Positions 55,129-62,550 of a DNA stretch of 64,000 nt are shown piece after piece (positions within the stretch are counted from its first letter, which is position 1; each line of letters begins with the position of its first letter). Both the position numbers and the translations under genes were made by a program. The notes beneath the pieces were generated by a model. That model made no database searches, was not told the origin of the DNA, and was given only the letters and a program-made list of their open reading frames with translations. The DNA is from Desulfobacteraceae bacterium (GTDB lineage Bacteria > Desulfobacterota > Desulfobacteria > Desulfobacterales > UBA5852). Location: the NCBI GenBank assembly GCA_014237395.1, contig JABZFP010000029.1, forward strand, positions 176,537-240,536, read 5' to 3'.

Positions 55129-55608
55129 TCAGCCGGTACGCACCAGTATTTTGCGCTGCCCGCGGAAAGCCGTTATGCTCCAGGCGATAACCAGCAGGAA
55201 GCCGTTGCGCCCCAGCATCCAACCGGGGGTGCCCTGCCACAGTGCCGCTTCGCCGGATGCAAAACACCCGCAGTCAAAAACGTGCCCGCGCCAGGCATTG
55301 ATGCTGATGGCCAGGATGAATCCCAGCAGAAGTCCACCGAGGATGACGGCTGCGGCCCGGGGATAAACCCCGGTTATCAGCGCCAGCCCGGCGGTCAATT
55401 CGATATAAGGCAGGATAATGGCAATCAGATTGATCGCCACGGCCGGGAACAGATCGTAGCCGAAGATGATTTTGGCAAATGCGGCCGGGTCCATGATTTT
55501 GTGGACGCTGGCCAGCACGAAAAGTCCCCCCAGCAGCCAGCGCAGGGCCAGGTCGACCCAGCCGTTGGCCCACCAGCCTGCATCAGGGTGTTGCGACAGG
55601 GTATCCAT
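55129..55608 (-). CDS. MauE/DoxX-type redox membrane protein
   Basis: 159 residues from ATG 55608, overlapping the rhodanese gene by 26 bp. Four spans (LALRWLLGGLFVLASVHKIM; AVAINLIAIILPYIELTAGL; AAAVILGGLLLGFILAISIN; LGRNGFLLVIAWSITAF) and the Cys pair in HVFDCGCFASG typical of MauE. MauE-type proteins are thought to pass electrons or disulfides to periplasmic partners. Coupled to thioredoxin and rhodanese genes. Confidence 0.8.
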   Translation of the reverse strand: MDTLSQHPDAGWWANGWVDLALRWLLGGLFVLASVHKIMDPAAFAKIIFGYDLFPAVAINLIAIILPYIELTAGLALITGVYPRAAAVILGGLLLGFILAISINAWRGHVFDCGCFASGEAALWQGTPGWMLGRNGFLLVIAWSITAFRGQRKILVRTG

Positions 55609-56077
55609 TTTCGATCCATCCCGGAAAACCGTCGATGTAGACCACGACGTTTTCAAAGCCGCGTTCCATCAGAAGCTGCGCCACCGTGTGGCTGTCCTGA
55701 CAAAGACGCCCGGAGCAATAGGTTATGATCGGCTGTTGCGGCGGTATTTTGGCCGCAAACCCTTCCACCATCGCATCAAAATCGCCAAGGGGCAGCGACA
55801 CGGCTCCGGGGATATGGCCGGCGGCAAACATGTCGCGGCTTCGGACATCCAAAAAAAGGGCTTCACCCGCATCGAAAACCTGTTTGGCCGCTTGCGGACT
55901 TGAGATTTCGAAATCCATCCACAGCGCCGCGGTGTCGGTATCGGCCGTCACCACACCGACCTCGGTATCCCATTGACCAATCAAGGGAATTCCATGGGGG
56001 GAGAGACCGTTGACCAGAAGGGCCAAGCCGGCGGCAACGGTCAGAAGCATCAGCATTTTTTTTATCAGGTCAAACAT
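55583..56077 (-). CDS. Membrane-anchored periplasmic rhodanese
   Basis: 164 residues. N-terminal hydrophobic segment (MLMLLTVAAGLALLVNGLSP) directs export or anchoring; rhodanese domain 60-160 with DVRSRDMFAAGHIPGAVSLP and active-site Cys in ITYCSGRLCQ. Rhodaneses carry sulfane sulfur on that Cys. Start at 56077 has a weak ribosome site; a GTG slightly upstream is possible. Confidence 0.8.
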   Translation of the reverse strand: MFDLIKKMLMLLTVAAGLALLVNGLSPHGIPLIGQWDTEVGVVTADTDTAALWMDFEISSPQAAKQVFDAGEALFLDVRSRDMFAAGHIPGAVSLPLGDFDAMVEGFAAKIPPQQPIITYCSGRLCQDSHTVAQLLMERGFENVVVYIDGFPGWIENGYPVATP

Positions 56078-56154
56078 CCGAAGAATTGCCGGTCCGCCAC
56101 CCACTTCCCGGAGGCTGTCTGCAACAGCAAGCGCATGGGGGCGATCCGGAAGGG

Positions 56155-56586
56155 TCAGGATTGCTCCATGATTTTGGTCAGCATACTCAAGTAGTTTTTG
56201 GGCGGTATGAACCCCGGCATGGGCCCCACTTTGTCGCCGTTGCGCAGCAGCATGACCGTCGCCGGCAGCCCCCGGACACCAAAGGTGCGGGCCACTGATT
56301 TTTCTTCGTCCACGTCGACTTTGACCGCGATGACCTTGTTGTTCATGAAATCGATGACCGAATCGTGAGAAAAGGTTTCCTTTTGCATGCGCACACAATA
56401 GGTGCACCAGTCCGCGTGAAAATAGACCACGATGCTTTTGCCGGATTGCCGGGCTTTTGCCATCCCGTCATCATACGTATACCATTCGATCTGTTTGCCG
56501 GACTGGGCTGAATCCGCCGTCGGGCAGGCCCAGAAAACGGTAAGCGCCATCATTATGGTCAGGCAAACAGCGATTTTGGTTTTCAT
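56155..56586 (-). CDS. Exported thioredoxin-like protein
   Basis: 143 residues from ATG 56586. Signal peptide about 1-25, thioredoxin fold with active site WCTYC (FHADWCTYCVRMQKETF), cis-Pro in RGLPATVML. DsbE/SoxW-like size. Head of the thioredoxin-rhodanese-MauE trio, so a periplasmic thiol or sulfur relay is likely. Confidence 0.83.
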   Translation of the reverse strand: MKTKIAVCLTIMMALTVFWACPTADSAQSGKQIEWYTYDDGMAKARQSGKSIVVYFHADWCTYCVRMQKETFSHDSVIDFMNNKVIAVKVDVDEEKSVARTFGVRGLPATVMLLRNGDKVGPMPGFIPPKNYLSMLTKIMEQS

Positions 56587-56801
56587 CCGTTTAATACCCC
56601 CTGAAGAAAATGATGCGCGGACCACGGACGGCCTTATCGTTCATCGATCCTGGGTATAGACCGCACGGCAGATCCGCCCATGTCAGCGACATGTTGGCTC
56701 ACAATATAACACGCCTGGCGTAAAAGGAAAGTGCCGGCTTGGATTTGGCCCCTGAACCAGGGCTTGCAAAGAGACATTGTGCGAATGAAAACCGCTTTCA
56801 T

Positions 56802-56846
56802 AAAAAGAACGGGTGCCGACGCGCTGCTGGGAGCCGCCGACACCCG
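56802..56846 (-). terminator. Terminator of the small HEAT-like gene
   Basis: On the minus strand CGGGTG pairs with CACCCG across a GC-rich, partly paired loop (56846-56810), followed by TTCTTTTT (56809-56802). Confidence 0.7.
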
Positions 56847-56881
56847 CTCAGGGAGGGTGTCCAACATCACATGCATCCGAT

Positions 56882-57076
56882 TCATGCATCCACCATGACT
56901 TTTTCATGCGTCAGGGCCGCCAGGCGCTCCTGAGCAGCCAGACGAACCATCTCATCGTCGTCCTTCTCGATAATCTGGTGAAGAAGGGTTTGATCGTTCA
57001 GACGCATCGTGGCTTTCTGGCGCACATCCGGATTGGAATGCTGCCACCGTGGAACAAAAAAATCCTGGAATTTCAT
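56882..57076 (-). CDS. Small HEAT-repeat-like protein
   Basis: 64 residues from ATG 57076 (AGGAGG upstream). All-helical: FQDFFVPRWQHSNPDVRQKA then KDDDEMVRLAAQERLAALTH, a single HEAT-like pair. Ends in an in-frame TGA before a terminator. Monocistronic. Function unknown. Confidence 0.7.
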   Translation of the reverse strand: MKFQDFFVPRWQHSNPDVRQKATMRLNDQTLLHQIIEKDDDEMVRLAAQERLAALTHEKVMVDA

Positions 57077-57654
57077 GATCAGCCTCCTGGTCCAATGGTT
57101 ACCGGAAAAGGGATGGCCGGAGGGGTTCCGGCCGCATCCGCCCCCCAACGATCAGCACCGCTGAATTGCTGCCATCGATCGTCTCCGGATCCGCGATGCC
57201 TAACCCGGAGACACCGCTATCGGCACTTTGATCGGACCCTTGTGATAGCGTTTGCGCATTATGCCTTTCCTATGTTGTGAGGAACGCCATCCGTGGCTTT
57301 GCCCCCCCTTTTTTTAAAAGGTCGGGGATTTACGGCGCAAATAGCTGGACGGATCAAACACAGCTGGAATCAAGGGAGATCATCACGGGCTAAAAGGAGA
57401 GGGAATCATTCGAGCAGTTAGAACCACAACTCGTCGGGGCAACTTTCAAGGCGGCATCGGACAGGTCATCATACCAGAGGCGTATCATTCGGTGACTATT
57501 GATAAAATAGGGATGGATCCACCGGCGTCAAGGTGACCGCTGACCGTCAAACACGCTTTCGAAATCAGTCCGGGCGGATCGGAAAAAAAGGGAAGGGGTC
57601 GAGGCCCGCCGGCATCCGCGTCCGGCGAACCTCGGAATGTGATGCCAACAGCCC
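57077..57654. other. Intergenic, no gene recognised
   Basis: 578 bp. It contains the upstream region of the small HEAT-like gene. No frame with a ribosome site or family resemblance, no tRNA-like fold, no clear repeat. Confidence 0.4.
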
Positions 57655-59241
57655 TCAGGGGGTGTCGACCGTCACGGACTCGCCGGCCTGGGGGACAAAT
57701 GCTTCATAGCCTTTTTGGCCGAGATGATCGGCAAAAGCCATGGACTGGTCTTCTTCTCCGTGGACGACCGCAATGCGCTTTACATCCAGGTTGGAGGCTT
57801 CCAGGAAATGCGTCATCTCATCGCGATCCGCATGGGCGCTGAAGCCGCCGATTTTGACCACATGGGCGGCCAGGGGGTATTCTTTGTTCAGCAACTTCAC
57901 GGTCGGCGGCTGGCCCTTGCGGCCGTCGGCCTCGTAGGCTTCACCCAATTCCAAAATGCGGCGGCCCAATGTGTGTTGCGCCATGAAGCCGACGATCAGG
58001 ATGGTGTTTTTGGGATTGTGGATCCGGTGGCGCAGATGATGCAGGATGCGCCCGGCTTCACACATCCCTGACGCCGATATGACGATATGCGGTTTCTTGT
58101 CCCGCGTCAGTGCGATGGATTCGTCCACCGACTGGGTGAAATGGACATGGTCGGAAGAGAAGGGATTGCGCCCATCCTGCAAAAAAGTCTCGTGCGTGTC
58201 CCGGTCATAGACTTCCGGGTGCTCGCCAAAAACCTTGGTAAGCTTGACCGCCAGCGGGCTGTCCACATAAATGGGCAGCCGCGGCACCGCGCCCTCCTTG
58301 TAGAGTTCGTGGATGACATACAGCAGTTCCTGCGTACGACCAAACGCAAAGGCCGGAATCAAAATAGACCCGCCCCGTTCGACGGCATCCGTCAGGACGG
58401 TCTGCAGGCGTGGTTTAAGGTCGATCACCGGCTCATGCAGGCGGTCGCCGTAGGTGCTCTCCATGATCATCAGGTCGATCTTGCGGTGCTCTTCCGGAAA
58501 ATTCAGCACCGGGTCCCGCAAAATCGGTTTACCGAATCGCCCGATATCACCGGTGTAACAGATCGTCTGAACCCGTCCGTTTTGGCGTACCTGGATCATG
58601 CTGATGGCGGATCCCAGAATATGCCCGGCATCGTAAAAGGTACACGTTATGCCTTTGCCGATGGTCACGCTATGGCGATAGGGATATCCATCAAAAAGCG
58701 TAAGGGCGGCCTCGGCATCCGGCGTCGTATAGAGGGGGGTTATCGGCTCCAGGTGGTGCGTCTGGATCATCTCATTGATGTTGTCGATGTTGAGTTCATG
58801 GCGCCCTTTTTTGAGAAATTTACGAATTTCAGAATTCGATTTGGTGGTGTTTTCTTTGCCGGACGCGTTGTTCTTCATCTGGGACAGATGGGACCGCACC
58901 ATTTTGTAGTTGAGATAATTCGCATCCGACTCCTGGATATGGGCGGCATCCAGCAGAAGGTATTCACAGGCGTCCTGGGTGGCGCGGGAGGTAATGATGC
59001 GCCCGCTGAACCCATTGCGCGACAGCAATGGGATCCGCCCGGAATGGTCGATATGGGCGTGGGACAAAATAACATTAGTAATGGCCGGGCCGTCGAAGGG
59101 CAAATTCCGGTTCTTGTCGGCACTTTCTTTGCGGCGCCCTTGAAACATACCGCAATCCATCAGAATACGATCCCTGCCGTTGGCCAGTAGATGGGCGGAG
59201 CCGGTCACTTCCCGCACCGCGCCGTGAAACGTAACGTCCAT
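57655..59241 (-). CDS. Beta-CASP metallo-beta-lactamase nuclease-like protein
   Basis: 528 residues. Metallo-beta-lactamase core with HAHIDHSGRIP and CYTGDIGRFG, beta-CASP insert with MIMESTYGDR, and C-terminal motifs VISASGMCEAGRILHH and GGFSAHADR. This is the CPSF73/Ysh1-type RNA-processing nuclease family found in many bacteria beside RNase J. Full zinc ligand set visible. Likely RNA exonuclease or endonuclease; exact target unknown. Confidence 0.85.
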   Translation of the reverse strand: MDVTFHGAVREVTGSAHLLANGRDRILMDCGMFQGRRKESADKNRNLPFDGPAITNVILSHAHIDHSGRIPLLSRNGFSGRIITSRATQDACEYLLLDAAHIQESDANYLNYKMVRSHLSQMKNNASGKENTTKSNSEIRKFLKKGRHELNIDNINEMIQTHHLEPITPLYTTPDAEAALTLFDGYPYRHSVTIGKGITCTFYDAGHILGSAISMIQVRQNGRVQTICYTGDIGRFGKPILRDPVLNFPEEHRKIDLMIMESTYGDRLHEPVIDLKPRLQTVLTDAVERGGSILIPAFAFGRTQELLYVIHELYKEGAVPRLPIYVDSPLAVKLTKVFGEHPEVYDRDTHETFLQDGRNPFSSDHVHFTQSVDESIALTRDKKPHIVISASGMCEAGRILHHLRHRIHNPKNTILIVGFMAQHTLGRRILELGEAYEADGRKGQPPTVKLLNKEYPLAAHVVKIGGFSAHADRDEMTHFLEASNLDVKRIAVVHGEEDQSMAFADHLGQKGYEAFVPQAGESVTVDTP

Positions 59242-59298
59242 AGGGTTTCCTTCCGCTGCCTTGCCGGTCCGTATGCAAGAACCTTCAGGCGGTCGATG

Positions 59299-60801
59299 TT
59301 ATGGTTTGCCGTATAGCGCCTTCACCTGGTTGCGATCCGTCGCCCCATCTGCCTGCTTGGGCAACTGGTCGACAAATTCAACATAGCGCGGCTTTTTATA
59401 GCGCGCAATGCGTGCCGCCACGAACGCCGCCAAATCCTCGGCGGAAAGCGTCCGGCCGGTTTTGAGGACGCAAACCGCCTTGACACCTTCGCCGAATTTC
59501 GGATCCGGCACACCGATCACCGCGACATCGGCAATGGCATCATGCGCCATGACGGCCGCTTCCACCTCGGCCGGGTAGACGTTTTCGCCCCCTGGCTTAA
59601 TCAGCTCTTTTTCCGGCTTGCGCCCCTTGAACCAGAGGGCCCCCTTCTCATCCAGGCTGCCAAGATCGCCGGTATGGTGCCATCCATTGCGAAAAATGCG
59701 CTCGTTATAGGCCGTCTGCCGCCAGAACCCCAGAAATACCAGGGGGCCCCTGACAATGATTTCCCCGGTGTCGCCGATCGGCACATCCTCATCCTGCTCG
59801 TCCACGATTCGAAACTTGGTCAGCAGCCCCTGCCGGCCGGCCGACCCGGGATTTTCGGAAACCGGCGACAAGGTCACGAAACCGGACGTTTCCGTTTGTC
59901 CGTAGAGGGTCCAGAACCGGCATCCCGCCCGCTGTTCAAAAGCCGCGATGGCGTCCGGATGATCAAGCCCCAGGACGTGTCGCAACGAGGAAAGGTCGCC
60001 TGGCTTTTGATCGTGGGCTTCCATGAGCTTACTCAGAATCGGCGGAAAGCTGCCCAACAGGGACACCCGGGCTTTCTCCGTCCATTCAAGGGCAAGCTCG
60101 GGATCGAAACGGTCCATGATAACGTTCAACCCGCCGGCATGCATGACGGACAGGGCCAGGTTGAGCCCGGTAATGTGAAACAGGGGCAGCATGTTCAGGT
60201 AGGTGTCCCGGTCGGACAGGCATAGCGTCGCTATCGTCTGAATATTGCTGTAGATAAAATTGTGATGGCTCAACACCGCGCCCCGTGCCCGGCCTTCGAC
60301 GGCAGCCGTATAAATGAGACAATAGGGGTCGTCACCGGCGATAGACACTGCTTGCCCATCACCCGTTACGGCATCCGGCGCCGTTGCCATGATCGCCGGC
60401 AAGGTTTCCAACGGTGTTTGGTTGGCGGGAAAACCGGGGAGATCGCCCAACTGCGTGATTGAAGCGGCGTGGGCCTCATCGAAGAATATCCAGGCCGGTT
60501 CCGCATCGGTGATGATGTGGTGGAGTTCTTCCACCGCAAGCCGCCAATTCAGCGGCACAAGAATAGCGCCTAAACAGGCCGCGGCCCCCATGACGAGAAA
60601 ATAGGCCTCGCTGTTGTTCGCCAGAATAGCGACCCGATCCCCCTTGGTCAGGCCATGCTGGGAGAGTGTACGGGCCAGGACCGCCGTCCGATCCGCCAGT
60701 TCGCGATAGGTCATCTGTCCCCTGTTGTCTTCCAGGGCCGGTCGATCACCGTGCAGCGAGGCGTTGCGCTGAAAAAGGTCGTAAAGGGTCAGATCATGCA
60801 T
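59299..60801 (-). CDS. AMP-dependent acyl-CoA synthetase-like protein, degenerate
   Basis: 500 residues, AAGGAG before ATG 60801. ANL fold with intact LYGQTETSGFVTLS (A5), TGDLG (A7) and GRKPEKELIKPGGENVYPAE (A8). The ATP P-loop (A3), normally YTSGTTGxPKG, reads YTAAVEGRARG, losing the Ser/Thr/Gly set and the Lys. The catalytic Lys of A10, normally GK, reads GA (QADGATDRNQVKALYG). Adenylation should be badly impaired. Reading frame is intact, so it looks like a retained pseudo-enzyme or one with a changed reaction. Confidence 0.8.
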   Translation of the reverse strand: MHDLTLYDLFQRNASLHGDRPALEDNRGQMTYRELADRTAVLARTLSQHGLTKGDRVAILANNSEAYFLVMGAAACLGAILVPLNWRLAVEELHHIITDAEPAWIFFDEAHAASITQLGDLPGFPANQTPLETLPAIMATAPDAVTGDGQAVSIAGDDPYCLIYTAAVEGRARGAVLSHHNFIYSNIQTIATLCLSDRDTYLNMLPLFHITGLNLALSVMHAGGLNVIMDRFDPELALEWTEKARVSLLGSFPPILSKLMEAHDQKPGDLSSLRHVLGLDHPDAIAAFEQRAGCRFWTLYGQTETSGFVTLSPVSENPGSAGRQGLLTKFRIVDEQDEDVPIGDTGEIIVRGPLVFLGFWRQTAYNERIFRNGWHHTGDLGSLDEKGALWFKGRKPEKELIKPGGENVYPAEVEAAVMAHDAIADVAVIGVPDPKFGEGVKAVCVLKTGRTLSAEDLAAFVAARIARYKKPRYVEFVDQLPKQADGATDRNQVKALYGKP

Positions 60802-61307
60802 GGGCCGTCTCCTTCCGGTGGCCTATCCCAAGGGGTAGGGGGTTGCAGGGATCGCACCGCAGCCGTGGATCGCCGCGGTGGATCCCTGGATGGTTGTGGG
60901 GCTGCGCCAAACAGCGCGAAAGCCTCGATCACCATTCGCTTTTGACCGTCAACTGAAAACACAATCGCACCAAACAAGCATCGAGCCATCGGACTATACC
61001 CATAAGCCCTGGAGGCATGCAACCCCAATACATCATCGGAGCGAGGGCCCTTCGCAACCTGGGCATCGTTCATGGCCATCGGCTTCCTTCCCCAAGGTTT
61101 TGACACCCCGCAAGTTTTCTGCTACGTAAATAATGTTATCGTATCCTCCGTATGCAAGGCCGCTTGTGGAGATCTTCGTCTCAGTGGCGCCGCCCGAGGG
61201 CGGCAATCCCGGTGCGCCCACTTGACGGTATTCTTGCGAAACGTTTTTTTCAAACAGACGTTGGTATGGGTTGAAATGCGTTCGGATGGCGCTGTGCGGA
61301 GTTCGTG
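60802..61307. other. Intergenic, no gene recognised
   Basis: 506 bp between divergent genes. A minus-strand frame 60789-61106 overlaps the synthetase start and has no family or ribosome support. TTGACG near 61223 could be part of the promoter for the zinc-ribbon gene. Confidence 0.4.
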
Positions 61308-61877
61308 ATGAAATGCCCGAGATGTGATTATACGCGCAAGCCAGGCGATCGTGAATGCCCGAAGTGCGGTATTGATTATGCCTATGTTGAGAAGAAGATG
61401 GTCCGCAGTGATCGTGCCGTCGATCCGTCCCCGGTTCATTCTGGCGTAGCAGCAACATCCACGGAAACCGCAAAGGTGGAAACAATGCCTGAAGTCAACC
61501 CGTCCCAATCCAGTGCCATGGCCTCCCCGACGCCACCGACCCCCAAAAATGCCTGCCCGAAATGCGGTTTCGGTAATCCCGACCAGGCGCAGGAATGCCT
61601 GCGCTGCGGCATTATATTTGCCAAATATGAGGCTTACCTGGAAAAGAAACGCCAGGTGGAAGAAGAAACCAATCAGACCACCGACGGCCTGCTTGATCCT
61701 GAAACAATCCGCGCCGCCGCCGAGAGCAGTCAACCGGCGACCAAACCCGTCATGGCCAAGACCGCCTGTCCCCACTGCGGCCAGCGCTACAAAATTCGCA
61801 ACGACCAGGTCGGCATCACCACCCGCTGCAAGAAATGCAGTTCCATTTTCAAGATCGAAACCATCCCCACCGTATAA
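61308..61877 (+). CDS. Triple zinc-ribbon protein
   Basis: 189 residues from ATG 61308. Three Cys4 ribbons: CPRCDYTRKPGDRECPKCG at 4-22, CPKCGFGNPDQAQECLRCG near 83-101 followed by IIFAKYEAYLEKKR, and the MJ0042-type CPHCGQRYKIRNDQ ... CKKCSSIFKI at the C-terminus. Low-complexity Ser/Thr/Pro/Ala linkers between. Function unknown; probably protein or nucleic acid binding. Confidence 0.8.
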   Translation: MKCPRCDYTRKPGDRECPKCGIDYAYVEKKMVRSDRAVDPSPVHSGVAATSTETAKVETMPEVNPSQSSAMASPTPPTPKNACPKCGFGNPDQAQECLRCGIIFAKYEAYLEKKRQVEEETNQTTDGLLDPETIRAAAESSQPATKPVMAKTACPHCGQRYKIRNDQVGITTRCKKCSSIFKIETIPTV

Positions 61878-61938
61878 ATTTATCCGATACCGTTAAGGTT
61901 GCGCCCCACGGCGGCCACCATGCGTTCCCTGGGGTGTG

Positions 61939-62547
61939 TCAATGACCGGTTGTTGTGTGATGCACCGGCCACCGCCACCGCATCGACAAGCCATCCGATG
62001 CGACCGCTGCCAGATGACCGTGCCGCATGCTCTGGTGGACGGTCCAAATCTTCCCCTCGTAGGTCAGTGTCATGCAGCAAGGGTCATCGATAGTCAACAC
62101 ACGGCAACGGGAAAGGCCTTTCAACCCCATTCCCACCGCTTTCAATACGGCCTCCTTCGCCGTCCAGAATCGAAAGAACAAATGCCATTCGTCTTCGTCG
62201 CCTAAACGCCATTCCTCTGGATCGGCAATCTTATCCAGCAGGCCGCGGGAGCGCGGCTGGATCGGTTCGATATCGATACCCAGCGGGGCGGAACCGGCCA
62301 CACCGGCCACAAAAGCCGGCTTGTGGGCAACGGACCAGTGCCATCCGTTTGACGGCAGCGGCACATTGTCATTGTTTTTGACGAGACGGCCCAGCAGGCC
62401 GCCGGCCCGGCGGGCCGACTGCCGGGCGGCAGCCCGGGCCAGACGGCTGAGCGCCAGGACCTTCCGGCGCCCCGTCCAGGTGAGCATCGTATCGGGGACG
62501 GCAAGGATAACCGGATGGAGCATCACTTGCGTGGCCTGTTCATGCAT
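61939..62547 (-). CDS. 4'-phosphopantetheinyl transferase (Sfp type)
   Basis: 202 residues. Motifs WSVAHKPAFVAG, PLGIDIEPI (Mg ligands) and FFRFWTAKEAVLKAVGMGL. It loads phosphopantetheine onto carrier proteins. Starts 3 bp after the acyl-CoA synthetase stop, so cotranscribed. Confidence 0.88.
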   Translation of the reverse strand: MHEQATQVMLHPVILAVPDTMLTWTGRRKVLALSRLARAAARQSARRAGGLLGRLVKNNDNVPLPSNGWHWSVAHKPAFVAGVAGSAPLGIDIEPIQPRSRGLLDKIADPEEWRLGDEDEWHLFFRFWTAKEAVLKAVGMGLKGLSRCRVLTIDDPCCMTLTYEGKIWTVHQSMRHGHLAAVASDGLSMRWRWPVHHTTTGH

Positions 62548-62550
62548 CGC

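Noticed and set aside
60789..61106. 105-codon minus-strand frame upstream of the AMP-ligase
   Set aside because: Overlaps the ligase start and its ribosome site; Pro/Arg-rich composition of a chance frame.
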